NCBI RefSeq assembly: GCF_027943255.1 | Contig: NC_072893.1 | Location: forward strand, 122,759,784-122,823,783 | Origin: Anastrepha obliqua | Lineage: Eukaryota > Arthropoda > Insecta > Diptera > Tephritidae | Reading direction: 5' to 3' | DNA length: 64,000 nt | Shown here: in pieces, positions 25,191-35,998 of the stretch | Layout: the number at the start of each line of letters is the position of its first letter | How positions within the stretch are numbered: position 1 is the first letter of the stretch | Made by a program: the position numbers and the translations under genes | Notes under the pieces: model-generated | What the model was told of the DNA's origin: nothing | What the model saw: only the letters and a program-made list of their open reading frames with translations | Database searches by the model: none

Positions 25191-27130
25191 TTAAAGCACG
25201 TCAAACTTCACCCGGGGAGTCGAAACCTAAATGCAACACTGCGTAACACAAACACACACATTACACCAAATTGTAGAAAGAACACACATCACAAGAGCCA
25301 ACAACAAATAGCAAGCAGAAAAAAACACCAACCACCATTATAATTAGCAGACGACCACGGCAGCAAATAGCCAAAAAAAAAAACAAAAAAAAAAAGCAGC
25401 TACAGCAGCGCGGTAGCAACAACTAAGGCCAACCAAGTGAACAGCAAATAAAACTAACAACAATAATGCCGCTACTGCCAACACCACCATCATCATTGCT
25501 ATCGCTAACACCACCACCACTATTCGCTTGTTCGCCACAGCAACAACGCCAAAACTTGAATTCAGTGCTACGGCTTTGTATTGTTTTTTTTTTTTTCTTT
25601 TCTTTTTGCTTTTGTATGACGACGCGTATAGCAGTAGGCAGCGCGTCACTGGATTTTGTTCCCCCTTCTACATTCCATTTTGCTATTTGCTTTTGCTACA
25701 GCTCCTACTGTCCTAGCTATGTTCTTTTTTCTTGCCACCGCTACTGTTATTGTACTTTTGTACTGCTCATGGCCATTCGCTCTCCGTGCTCACTCTTTCT
25801 CTCACATTCTTATGTTATGACGTCTGCAATGAGCGAAGGCGAAGCAACAGCAGCCGAGTCAATATTCCTTTTGCTCTATACGACGCGTCTGCACAATTTT
25901 TCTCACATCTTTCTCTTTCGGCATTTCTGTTTCCTTTATTCCTATATCTGTATCTTATATATTTTCTTCTAGCGTTTTGTTTTACTTTTCGTTTTGGGAT
26001 ATTCTTCTTCTTGAATTTTATGATGTTTGCTTGTTCTGGCTTCTATACCTACCTTTTTCTGTCTGCTTTACATTGTTCAGGTTGTGACTGCGACCGCGAC
26101 GTCAGCCGCAGCAGCTATCTGCCACAGCGACTGCCGCCGTCGCTACACCCAGAAAAACTATTTTCACTTAAATCTTTTATCATTTTCATGATTTCAATGT
26201 ATAAATGGAAATAGTTACGCCGCAAAATTATCAATTATTTGAAATTCTATATATAAAACTGAACTATTTAATAAATTCTTATCATATTTATCGCACCTTT
26301 TGTTTTCCCGGCCAGAGGCCACTTGGTTCGTTGTTGCGGTCTCTGCAGGCTGGGTATTGGCCCGCGTCATTGGCGTCGTTCATTCAGCGGTGCATCGACT
26401 TCGTATCGTTTAAACCTTGTGCTGCTTTAGCATGCCCTATTGGCGCTTGGCGCTCAAAAGTTCAGCGGCCACAGTCGTTCTTTAGATGATTTTATAAATT
26501 TTTCTTGCTTGTGGATCGCCGACGCCGTCAATTCTATAAAGTTATTAAACACAAACAGACAATATCTCCATGAGGAGATCAAAACTACAAATAGTCCGTC
26601 CGCCCGTTCAATTTTTTAAAGGCGGCGACTATGACGACGACGACGCTCCAACGGCTACGGCACAAACACACGCGCGCATACACACAGACACTAGGCGCGG
26701 GCGGCGTTTTACGGGACGACGGACACCACACTTGCAAATGGCCACAAAAAATATTTTTCTTTTCACCAATAAAATGATGAGAATCACACACGCGGCCCGC
26801 TCACATTTAACAACCGCATTTGCGTTGGTTTTTTCCGCATTTTTTTAACAATTTTTATATCACTGAACCGCAATTCTTTTTTAGCTTGGGCCAGTGAAAA
26901 TTTTTTGTATTGAAATTCACACACAACACACACAAAAGAAAGAAGATTCTCCTTTGCTTGCTTGCTCCTGCCTTTTTCTTCTTCCACACAACTCTTCTTC
27001 TTCCTTTGCTACTTCTATCAAAGAACGACAACGACAACGACAATGGTTACAAAGCAACGCGGCGAACGAGTGAGCGAACGAAACCTCTGACGAAACGAAC
27101 TGATTTCGCTTTTGCTATTTAGCAATGAAG
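25191..27130. other. possible regulatory or 5' UTR region, no coding support
   Basis: The sequence changes from A- and C-rich (CAACAACAATAATG, CACCACCATCATCATTG) to a pyrimidine-rich stretch and then to a higher G+C segment (26,300-26,760) with CGACGACGACG. Such texture is common around long insect 5' UTRs. Overlapping frames of up to 168 codons are Phe-, Leu- and Tyr-rich with no family resemblance. Confidence 0.3.
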
Positions 27131-28198
27131 AAGAATGGCATAAGAAAACTTTGTATACAAGGTTGCTTATACATGTACTATTTAGAGTATTTTTTACATT
27201 ACGTGTAATTGTATGCATAGCCATCCGCTTAGGACGTGCATAAGTTCTCAAGTTTTTATATTTACTGAAGTGTTGAATATTTTATGATTAAGCCCGTATC
27301 AAAAAATTAATTCTGTGCAAAATATTTCTATTTAAAGTATATCATTAAAACTTTCGAAATGTCCACAGCAACCCTGGGGAATACATTCCACTTTGAAATA
27401 AATTGTCAGAGCGAGCTGCAACGCATTTCGGTATCGCTATTGGTTTGCTTCCCACAAGAGAAAAAGAGCCGAAATTCATGATGGAAAGAATAATGAGATG
27501 GCATGATGGAACAGGGCTGCCACTCCAGAATTTGTTTTCGACCAAAATAGCTTCCAACCGACCAAACATTTTTTTACACAATTAGTGAGAGAATTTAAAA
27601 AGTTCATGTATTTATATTTATTTCACTGGTGAAGATACGTACATACATACTCTGGTTACATACTTATACATGTCGTTTTAGTTTGAAGTTATAAGGTACA
27701 AATATATATATATATTATTGCTGATAATTGTTTATAAAATGTTTGCCGTTTGTGAATAGTTATCACAAGTCAGTCTTTTTTTTGCGGGTACGCATGTATT
27801 GAGATCAAAAATATTTTTTCTAAAGTTGATTAAACAAAATATTTTACTTGACTCTCAAATATTTTTTACTTGCCACAAATAGTGGGGGTCGTTGTTTCTG
27901 TTTAAAATAAAATAACGTTGAATCAGCGCAATTATTGTTATCGCATTTGACTGAGCAATTTATGTGGTTTGCCAACCAGCTAACAGAAAGAGACAATGAT
28001 GCGTACATGAATATTTAAATGTTTTTGTGAGCAGTGCTACAAAAGTGGCGAAATGCAAGCAAATCATAAATGATTTCTGAGTATAAAGCTTAAGACTACT
28101 TTACATCAAGCTTGAAACCGACCAAAGTTCAAGTCGTCCGACCAACAGAAAAAAATCCGACCAGATTTGGTCGGAGCCGACCAAAACGGCAACGCTGT
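27131..28198. other. non-coding stretch with short dispersed words
   Basis: GATGGAAAGAATAATG at 27,480 recurs at 28,200 as the start of a longer repeat. GACCAAA and CCGACCA words cluster at 28,115-28,190 (CCGACCAGATTTGGTCGG is a near-perfect palindrome). No gene is seen. Confidence 0.4.
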
Positions 28199-28475
28199 GA
28201 TGGAAAGAATAATGGGGTAGCGCCTTCCGTGATATCGTTATTTTGCTCTCAGCTAATTTGGCAATGAGTGACGTCGTTTTAGCACCAGTATGGCCAGATT
28301 ACCATTTTCGTAACTGGACCTAGCTTTTTTTTGTTGTTATTTAGTCTCGGAGTTTTAGTTCTTTCTTCATGACTTTTTTCTAGCCTGTCTAATTAAAATG
28401 TAATGTTTATAATTTTGTAAAATATACATATTTTAAAAATTAGGTCAATAATTCACTCAGTTTTATTTAGCTCTA
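28199..28475 (+). repeat. dispersed repeat Q, copy 1
   Basis: About 270 bp shared in direct orientation with 42,609-42,863. Common words include TGACGTCGTTTTAGCACCAG / TTACGTCGTTTTAGCACCAG, TATGGCCAGATTACCA, TTTAGTCTCGGAGT and AATAATTCACTCAGTTTTAT. There is no coding sense, and the ends are not resolved. Confidence 0.75.
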
Positions 28476-28618
28476 GTTTCTTACTTGCTTCGTTTCTGCA
28501 TGACATGCAGTAGTGTCTAAGTTTGTGCTGACATTCGAGATGAATAAGTGTGCGGAAGAAATTCAGGTAAAACTGCTGTAGTTACAAGCAACAACAAATC
28601 ATTTTTCGGGAAGTTTTT

Positions 28619-29746
28619 GAAGTGAAAACTTCTTTAGAATCGTTGGGAGTGATTTGAGACTCGATGAAACGAAAAAGCGACACTACGAAGCGTTATATGT
28701 TGATATACGTATATGTGTGTGGCTGCGTACTGCTGAGCCACGCTAGTATAGTGAGTATTGTAGTATGTATACTACACAGCCTATTACTTGCTTTGGTGTT
28801 TAGTTCAAGCGTCATACGTATGTATGTTTGTATGTATGCTAGTACGTATGTGTGCGCGCCTGCGTATTACGGAGGACCCGGTGAGCGAGAAGGCATTATG
28901 TATACCTATACTACACTACCTAATACTTGCTTAGACCAAGCGTCCTACGAATGTTTGTGTGTATGTTAGTACGTCTGTGTAATTACGACGCTCATAATAG
29001 CAACCGCGTGTGCTGTATTGCGTCCGTATTTTTATTTTCGTAAATATTTTCATTTTAAAATATTTACCACAATTGCAGGCGGTGTTGCAATATACCACAA
29101 TCAAAATGACGGTGCTCGTATTGTAACTCCACAGATAGATCTGAATGCACAGCAACTAGAATCACTGTCTGTTCAGCATGCGAAACCAGATTGAGCAATG
29201 GAAAAACAGTTTTAATTGTGGCAATTTATATTTCACCGAATCAATCAATAAATAGCATCACGGAATTCATTCACGAAAATTTAATAAAGTATACACCAGA
29301 AGTATCGCGGATACTTAGAAAAGATTACGATAAAGTTCCAATGATTTTAGGTGGCGATTTTAACGTAAATTTTATATTGGACACAGCGGTTCCTTTAATT
29401 GACTTTCTCAATACAACATTCAATTTAAAAATGTCTAACAATCGCACTGAATCGACAACACCATCAAAAACAACAATTGACGCGGTATTTCAAAGATATG
29501 TTGACAACATCGAAGCCAAAGCATTTGTATCATATTTTAGCTATCATAAGCCACTCGCCTCATTTGTTGAAATTGAAAACATTGAGGATGAATAATAATA
29601 AAATGAAGAAAATAAAATATGAACTTTATAGCAATATTATAATGAACCTATAATTATCCCGCTCCTAATGTTGCTTTCGTCTCATTCTCTCTCAGTTTGT
29701 TTTACGGAAGGTTTCACTTCTATCGCGTCTAACCGTTAGACTGGTA
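28619..29746 (+). mobile_element. Helentron deletion derivative, copy 1
   Basis: The boundaries come from comparison with the inverted copy at 44,710-46,006, because the flanks differ outside them. The 5' end is GAAGTGAAAACTTC, itself a hairpin. Near the 3' end, GAAGGTTTCACTTC at 29,707-29,720 is its inverted counterpart with 13 of 14 bases matching. The end is a hairpin (GTCTAA, three bases, TTAGAC) followed by TGGTAT. Both flanks are T-runs. Helentrons are rolling-circle transposons with such subterminal inverted repeats, a 3' hairpin and insertion between T residues. Inside, everything from the Rep/helicase ORF is missing and only the C-terminal endonuclease part remains, so it could move only with a partner's proteins. 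Confidence 0.75.
29072..29595 (+). pseudogene. Helentron endonuclease domain (EEP fold), frameshifted
   Basis: One frame begins GGVAIYHNQND and runs to about 29,192. A one-base shift leads into a second frame (LSNGKTVLIVAIYISPNQ...) that ends at 29,595. Motifs of the endonuclease/exonuclease/phosphatase fold appear in order: VAIYISP, ILGGDFNVNF with the catalytic Asp and Asn, TTIDAVFQR, and SYFSYHKPL in place of the usual SDHxP. In insects such a domain is known at the C-terminus of Helentron Rep-helicase proteins. The Rep and helicase parts are absent here. A LINE origin was considered, but the rolling-circle ends of the surrounding element favour Helentron. Confidence 0.65.
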
Positions 29747-29837
29747 TTTTTTTTTGTTTTTACACCACCATTGAGGTTAGTAGATATTTAGTGCGCGGGT
29801 GCCGAGTAGCCTTATATCATCCGAATGCACCTACATA

Positions 29838-30104
29838 TCGTCCCCTTAGTATTAAAATAGCCTATAAATTTTTTGATGTTTTGAGAAAATGAATTTCAAA
29901 CTTTTTGTCGAAAGTAGCTCTCACTCAAATCTCGTTATGTCTGTGAATATTTATTATTTTTTGACTGACGTTTTGACCCACTTTGTGGAACTAGAATTTG
30001 ACAAAATTTTGACCACATATAAAATCGACGATGGAGAATCCAAATATTCAATAAAAAAATAATAGCCTATGAGCACATAGGCTATTGTTATACTAAGGGG
30101 ACGA
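29838..30104. mobile_element. 267 bp MITE with TA target duplication
   Basis: Left end TCGTCCCCTTAGTAT and right end in reverse TCGTCCCCTTAGTAT, continuing as imperfect inverted repeats through AATAGCCTAT, about 28 bp with few mismatches. TA flanks both ends (29,836-29,837 and 30,105-30,106). A further palindrome, ATAGCCTATGAGCACATAGG, sits just inside the right end. No ORF is present. A TA duplication points to the Tc1/mariner group, but the family is unknown. Confidence 0.75.
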
Positions 30105-31045
30105 TATAATCAAAATAAGCACAATCAGCATAAAATACATAAATAATCTAAAAATAAGAAATTGATATTTAAATGAAATTATTCAGAATTTAAATACAAA
30201 AGTAATATAATAACAATAAAGTAATGAACATGAACACGTAAAAATAAATACATAAAATATGGCAATTGTTTAATATTACATACAAAGTCGATAACAAAAA
30301 ACTTGTGAAACAACGAAGAGAATAATCTAAAAAACATAATCTTAAATAATTAATTACTTAAAAGTAGTTAAGTATGTTTGTAAAATAGCTCAAACTCAAA
30401 TTCAATTCTCTTACCTATGTTTTTCAAGCATACAATATTTACATATATACAAATTTACAGACATAAACCAACACAGAGTATTCAATAAAATTACATGTAT
30501 GTAAAATGTATACATATATGTACACAAGACAACTTATAAGTAGAAGCCGAAAAAGCTATAAAGAGCTTTGGAAAATTCTACAAACTCCCTTCAAATTAAA
30601 TTATTATGTTTCAATTAAATTAATTTTAAGACAAATATAAACATATCAATCGCGTAATTCCTCCATTAAGCAAAAACGAACTGTTTTCGTTAGTTATTTT
30701 TGGCGCGTTTTCTCTGGCAGCCTGCCATTTCGACTATCAGCTGTTCAAAATCCCCTAATGTGTGAATGCTGCCAAGTTTTGAAACGAGCTCATGGGTGCG
30801 CTCTCTCTCAAAATGTCATCTATGCTCAAAATGAAAGAGTTTTGCATCTTATTATCTATGCTGACAATAGTTCTAGCGAAAGAGAAACAATTGTAGAATT
30901 TTTTATTTTTTACCAGAGAAAATTTTTAATTTTAATAATTAATTAAAAATATAGGGCATATCTGCAGGGGTGTGCACTTGGTAGCACTAACAAAATAATT
31001 TTACTATACTTATATTTTGTGTGAACATAGGTATCTGAGCGTGTA
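30105..31045. other. upstream region of the Slc25A46-like gene
   Basis: Mostly A/T-rich. A small G+C-richer island at 30,690-30,800 with TTTGGCGCG and ATCAGCTGTTC could belong to the promoter. No TATA box or initiator is clear enough to call. Confidence 0.3.
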
Positions 31046-33838
31046 ATGGCCGGAATGAACAATTATTCAACATTAATGTGAGCAAACGCGAATAATTAAC
31101 TATATGTGCATACATATTTTGGTTTCGCATTTCTATTTCACGTTTTGCTACTAGCAGGTATGCAACAAATCAAAAGAACGAGGACGATGATAGTGACGAT
31201 CCGGAACATCAAACCCGACTACGTAACATTTATAGGGCTGACCAGCCGCACGCATCATTGACGACCACCACAAACGTTACAGCAGCGGTTGGCGCAAGTG
31301 CTATAGTACCACCCAACACTTTAAACTTGCAACGGTCACACATACAGTCAGTATTGGCAAATGATAGTAATGTTTCAAGAAGTTCCTATTATGACCTTTT
31401 TTAATTTTCAGTTTTCCGTCACATGATGAGCGTTCACTGCATACACAAAATTATCTCGATAGTTTGGGCGGTTCGATACATGACATGACAGCTGGAGCTT
31501 CAACGGGCTTAAAGTATGTCAACTCGGAGCGTGATCTCTCTTTACCGCTAGAAAAACATAAAACACTCGACAATTACTATGACAGTCAAGAAGATGGTAA
31601 GCCTTAATTCATTATTTTATTTACAATTGTTTACCCATTTGAAGTGTTTTGCTTGTTTTATTTGGTTTTGGTTTTAAATATTTCTTGTGCGTGTATTTCT
31701 AATTTGTTATTAAGTAAAATACCGATTCTCCCAGAACGTCGTTGGTGGCGCATACAATTTTGAAACATTTGCTAAACGTACGTAGAATACTAAAATCCAT
31801 ATTTATTGATACTTTCCATATAATAGATTGTGAAATGGTGAAACCAGCCGAACGCTTCCATAAAAATTAAATAGTCTAATACATATCTACACTTCTTTGA
31901 GCATTACCCTTTTATTTGCTTTCATGCAACATTTTCTATTTACTAAAATTTAACTATGTTTTCAGTATTCATTTTCCGTTTAAAGGTGTAAAGTTTACTA
32001 TTTATAGTTGGTATAAATGAAATGAAGAATACATATATTTTTTTTGTTTCTTTTTAGAAATTTCCATTCGCAAGTATCTCGGAATTGGTGTTCAGTGGGT
32101 CAGCTTGGTCACCGAAAATTTGCTCAGTCATCCTTTCATCGTATTGCGTCGGCAATGTCAGGTTTACAATGCGTCCAGACGGTATATGCATTTGCTTACT
32201 AACATTTATGTTGCAATAAATTTAATTCATGTCTTTGTAGTTATCATCTGCATCCGTTTGCACTTGTGCCCAGCATCATACATCTGCATCGGAGACAAGG
32301 TGTCACTACACTGTGGAAAGGTTTAGGTAGTTGTCTGCTCGTGCGCGGCATGTCTTTAGCGGTAGACGATGTTATCTCTAAAGTAACACACTGGCCGAAG
32401 TGAGTAGGATTATTATTTTAAGGAAAAAGTAATTTTTTTTAGTATATGTTCTGCCGAAGCAGCCGCCGTAGCCGAATGGGTTGGTGCGTGACTACCATTC
32501 GGAATTCACAGAGAGAATGTAGGTTCGAATCTCGGTGAAACCCCAAATTAAGAAAAACATTTTTCTAATAGCGGTCGCCTCTCGGCAGGCAATGGCAAAC
32601 CTCCGAGTGTATTTCTGCCATGAAAAAGCTCCTCATAAAAATATCTGCCGTTCGAAGTCGGCTTGAAACTGTAGGTCCCTCCATTTGTGGAACAACATCG
32701 TGCGCCACAAATAGGAGGAGGAGCTCGGCTAAACACCCAAAAAGGGTGTACGCGCCATTTATAGATATATCTATATATAAAAAGTAAAATCTTCCAAAAT
32801 TATTTCGATGTACATAGTTACTTTTCAACATTTTTCCAAACATTCTGATTTTAGTCAGCTAAGTTAAAAAGCATGCAATATTTACAGGGAAGTGGATAGT
32901 CGCACATCGCTAAAACGATTTGGTCAACACTTAATTTTGAAATGGTATGCATTGAAACATTGGAATGATTATTAGTTACAACTTTCTTTGAAACGCTATA
33001 GCGTTAGCATTGCCATTGTGATGCCCTTTTACTCCGCTTCCTTAGTGGAGACAGTACAGAGCGATATTGCTAGTGAGAAACCAGGCCTCTTCGATGTCTT
33101 TCGCGAAGGTAGTTTACGTTTGTTGTACTGGAGTTCACCACAAAAGGGGCGCATGCTGCCAGCATGGGCTTTGATTGGCCCTTGTATGTCCGTGGGCATT
33201 ACAAAATATTTATTCGGGTAATTAAAATAAATATTTAGTTAAAAAAGTATTTGTAATACATTTTTTTTTAACAAATTGCTAGACTTGTCATCAAAGGCAT
33301 TTCATCGCGAATAATGCGTCGTCGCATCCAACAAGCGCAAGAACGTAAAGGTGCTAAGTACAAGGACGACACTTTGGAGAATCAGAATGTAGAAATTTAC
33401 TCGAATCTAATTTCGATGCTAACAACGGAAGTGATATTCTATCCGTTTGAAACAATTTTGCATCGTATTCAATTACAAGGCACTCGCACTATTATTGATA
33501 ATCTTGATAATGGCTATGCCGTTGTGCCAATACTAACCAATTATCAGGGTGCTATCGATTGTTACCGTACCACAGTGGCCACTGAGGGGTTTTCGGGTCT
33601 CTACAAAGGATTTGGCGCCATAGTTTTACAATTCGCTGCGCACATAGCAGTTATAAAACTAACAAAGTGGGTTGTTACGCAGATATCAGAAGTGGTTTCT
33701 TGTCGGCCACCACAAAAAGTTATGCAATATTATAATTTGGATCGTGGACTCATCTCGAATTCGACTACAATTTCACCGAGCCTCAGTTCTAACAGTGAAC
33801 TGGATGTACAAAGCATGGGAAATCACTCGGTGGATTGA
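31046..33838 (+). CDS. Slc25A46: Slc25A46-like mitochondrial outer-membrane solute carrier
   Basis: Eight coding exons join in frame: 31046-31077, 31158-31346, 31412-31596, 32058-32181, 32241-32399, 32888-32944, 33002-33217 and 33283-33838, giving 505 residues. The N-terminal ~150 residues are acidic and low-complexity (NEDDDSDDPEH). The carrier region then shows HPFIVLRRQCQ, TLWKGLGS, VMPFYSASLVETVQS, YPFETILHRIQLQGT and GLYKGFGA, the characteristic order of SLC25A46. The usual PxD/ExxK/R signatures are degenerate (PFIVLR, PFETIL), as is typical of this member. Family knowledge: it acts on the mitochondrial outer membrane in fusion/fission balance, cristae and lipid handling rather than classical transport. 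The start fits MAGMNNYSTL spliced to exon 2. The exon 2 donor (GTCAGT) is unusual and was chosen because it keeps the frame. Intron 5 contains a SINE. Confidence 0.9.
32463..32780 (+). repeat. tRNA-derived SINE (near full length) in an intron
   Basis: The head has an A box (TAGCCGAATGG) and a B box (GGTTCGAATCTC), the two internal RNA polymerase III promoter elements of a tRNA. The body contains GGCAATGGCAAACCTCCGAG, TATTTCTGCCATGAAAAAG and CACAAATAGGAGGAGGAGCT, and the tail is AAAAAGGGTGTACGCGCC followed by an AT-rich end. The same family appears at 34,146, 45,581, 49,691 and 54,605. It lies in sense orientation in intron 5 of the Slc25A46-like gene. Confidence 0.8.
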
Positions 33839-34145
33839 TGTGATTTTATTACGTTGTGATTGGCATTAAATAACCACTACATTATTCCAGCGTACAGACG
33901 AATAACCAGTTAAGATGTCAGTTAAATACCTATATTTATAATAGATTAAAAAAAATTGCTTTCTAGTTACAATCAAAACTGATACTAAATTTAACAATAA
34001 TATTTAATATATCGTATTTAAAATATAGATATAGCTAAATTGCATGATTTTGTTATGGAAGATTAATTAGAACGATAAATACATAAGTAACGTCGATTTT
34101 GCTGATTTTAAATTAATTCGATGGTGGGAATATGTATACAGCATT
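33839..34145. other. 3' flank of the Slc25A46-like gene
   Basis: A/T-rich sequence after the stop codon, presumably holding the 3' UTR. No canonical AATAAA followed by a GT-rich element stands out. Confidence 0.35.
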
Positions 34146-34238
34146 TACCATTTGTGGAACATCATCAAGACGCACGCCACAAATAGGAGGAGGAGGAGGT
34201 CGGTCTAACACCTAAAAAGGGTGTGCGTGCCAATTACA
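34146..34238 (+). repeat. SINE 3' part, interrupted by a mariner
   Basis: CATTTGTGGAACATCATCAA, CACAAATAGGAGGAGGAGG and AAAAAGGGTGTGCGTGCC match the 3' third of the SINE at 32,463-32,780. The AT-rich tail is cut at a TA by the DD41D mariner that begins at 34,241, so the SINE is older than the mariner. Confidence 0.75.
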
Positions 34239-34240
34239 TA

Positions 34241-35552
34241 CAGGGTGGCTGATGAAAGCCGCTACCAAAAAAAATTGAATAACTTTTTTTCTTTTTAAGT
34301 TATCTGTTCCATTTTTGTTTTAATTTGCAGATTGATCTTTAAAATTTATTAAAATGGATAACTGGGACACGCAAACAAGAATTTGGATAGTCCGCCGCTA
34401 TCACGCACTGGAGTCCGTAGTTTTGGTACAGAGAGAGTACAGGCGGATGTTTGGCGGCGATCCCCCGAGCAGATGGACCATAATGAGACTGGTGAATAAT
34501 TTTGCTGAGCAAGGAACAGTCGCAAGAAGGCCTTATCATCGAAACCCACCAGTTTGGACGGAGGAAACGATCGCTGCTGTAGCTGCAGCTATACAAAGCA
34601 ATCCAAGGGTTTCAACAAGAAGCTTATCTGCTCAACTTGGTGTCAGCCGACAGTCTTTGCAAACAATAATGCACAAAGATTTAGACTTATTTCCCTACAA
34701 AATTCAAATGGTTAACAAACTGAATGCAGCAGACTTGCCGATTCGCTTGGAATTTTGCCAGAAGATCCTGCAAATGGTGGAAGAAGACCAAAACATGTTA
34801 AACTGCCTTTTCATGTCTGATGAGGCCCATTTCGATTTAAACGGCAATGTGAACAAACAAAATTGTCGAATATGGAGTACTTCTAACCCACAGATACTCC
34901 ACGAGACGGAATTGCATCCTCTTCGCGTGACAGTGTGGTGTGCGGTTTCTTCACGCTGTATTGTCGGGCCTTATTTTTTTGAAGAAAATGGTCACACCGT
35001 TACGGTTACTGGAGACCGTTATTTGAAAATGCTGAAAGAATTTTTCTATCCAGAACTACGCCGAAAGAGAATTCCTTTCAACTCTGTGTGGTTTCAACAA
35101 GATGGGGCAACGTCTCACATAGCCCAGACTGTTATGACAGAGTTGCGACGAAAATTTCCCAATAAACTGATTTCAAGAAACTCCGAATTTCGTTGGCCCC
35201 CCAGGTCGCCTGACCTTACTGCACCTGACTTTTTCTTGTGGGGTTTATGTAAACAAGAAGTTTATAAAACAAAGCCAACAAATTTGGATGAACTAAAACA
35301 ATCCATTCGGGCAACAATTGCGGCTATTCCTGTCGCAACTCTCAAAGCAGCAATGAACAACTTTTTACTAAGATGCCGCACTTGTGTCAACGAGCATGGG
35401 GGGCATTTAAATTCAATTATTTTTAAAACTAGTTAAGATACATTTAATAAAATTTAATGACCTTCAACTTGAAAAAAAATAAATGAATTCCATACACTAA
35501 AAAAAAAAGTTATTTGAGTTTCTTAATGTAGCAAAATTCATCAGCCACCCTG
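34241..35552 (+). mobile_element. complete DD41D (rosa-type) mariner, 1,312 bp
   Basis: The ends are perfect 16 bp inverted repeats (CAGGGTGGCTGATGAA), followed by a looser GCTAC match. The target TA is duplicated at 34,239-34,240 and 35,553-35,554. The single transposase frame is uninterrupted. All features needed for an autonomous Tc1/mariner element are visible. DD41D elements are known as the rosa group from tephritid flies. Activity is inference. Confidence 0.9.
34354..35436 (+). CDS. DD41D mariner transposase, intact
   Basis: 360 residues starting at ATG 34,354, about 110 bp inside the left end, as expected for a mariner. Residues 1-110 form the DNA-binding part with helix-turn-helix character (SRWTIMRLVNNF, VSTRSLSAQLGVSR). 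The catalytic triad reads MSDEAHF (D156), WFQQDGATSHIAQ (D250) and SPDLTAPDFFLWG (D292). The spacing of 41 residues between the last two is the DD41D hallmark. The protein cuts and joins DNA at the terminal repeats in the nucleus. There are no stops or shifts over 1,083 bp, unlike every other transposase in the window, which suggests recent insertion. A second member of the same class, internally deleted, is at about 59,836-60,371. Confidence 0.92.
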   Translation: MDNWDTQTRIWIVRRYHALESVVLVQREYRRMFGGDPPSRWTIMRLVNNFAEQGTVARRPYHRNPPVWTEETIAAVAAAIQSNPRVSTRSLSAQLGVSRQSLQTIMHKDLDLFPYKIQMVNKLNAADLPIRLEFCQKILQMVEEDQNMLNCLFMSDEAHFDLNGNVNKQNCRIWSTSNPQILHETELHPLRVTVWCAVSSRCIVGPYFFEENGHTVTVTGDRYLKMLKEFFYPELRRKRIPFNSVWFQQDGATSHIAQTVMTELRRKFPNKLISRNSEFRWPPRSPDLTAPDFFLWGLCKQEVYKTKPTNLDELKQSIRATIAAIPVATLKAAMNNFLLRCRTCVNEHGGHLNSIIFKTS

Positions 35553-35644
35553 TATGTAGTGAGTACCCTAACTACAAGTATAACAGGAGGTGGCAACATC
35601 AGTGGAACATCATATACGTAAATTACACCTACATATGCAACATC

Positions 35645-35812
35645 ATGCCTGTCGAGAATGAGGATAATTTTCAAGACGCAGTAGCTCCATTTCATGTGAC
35701 GCGAGTAGCAGTTAAACCACCACCGTTCTGGAAGCCAAATCCGCGGCTATGGTTTGCGCAGGTGGAAGCTCAATTCGCGCGAGCTGGAATTTCCACCGAC
35801 GACGCCCAACAT
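35645..35812 (+). pseudogene. LTR-retrotransposon gag fragment
   Basis: The frame starting at ATG 35,645 reads VKPPPFWKPNPRLWFAQVEA followed by QFARAGISTDDAQHF. This resembles the N-terminal gag of insect Ty3/gypsy-type elements, where PPFWxxxPxLWFxQVEAQF is conserved. The similarity stops at about residue 55, where the sequence runs into an antisense reverse transcriptase fragment. No LTRs were found. Confidence 0.6.
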
Positions 35813-35998
35813 TTTGGGGTGATTAACTGTCGATATTGGTGTGTCATCGAGTTTCACCTTTAGCTGTGGTTTCACCTCCTTCGTCGCCGTGGATTTAGTG
35901 GGGGGAAATGTGAGATTCCTCGCAGTGAAAAAGCGAGGAAGACTGGCGAGATAAACGTTCGCTTTGGAACACAAGCCATCGATGCCATTTACGAACAA
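35808..35998 (-). pseudogene. Jockey-like LINE reverse transcriptase fragment
   Basis: The minus strand reads KANVYLASLPRFFTARNLTF, then PTKSTAT, EVKPQLKVKLDDTPI and VNHPKMLGV. This matches the palm/thumb boundary of Jockey-type reverse transcriptases just after the YADD box, where LSPTKSTAT is followed by the hydrophobic KILGV strand. About ten residues expected after STAT are missing. The fragment faces opposite to the gag piece it abuts. Confidence 0.6.

Noticed and set aside
25344..26214. Overlapping ORFs up to 168 codons on both strands
   Set aside because: Low-complexity pyrimidine- or purine-rich sequence; frames overlap and show no family resemblance.
32463..32540. A tRNA gene suggested by A and B boxes
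   Set aside because: The acceptor and anticodon stems do not pair as in a functional tRNA, and the same sequence is repeated with a long body, so it is a SINE head. The same applies to the heads at 45,581, 45,810, 49,691, 54,510 and 54,605.
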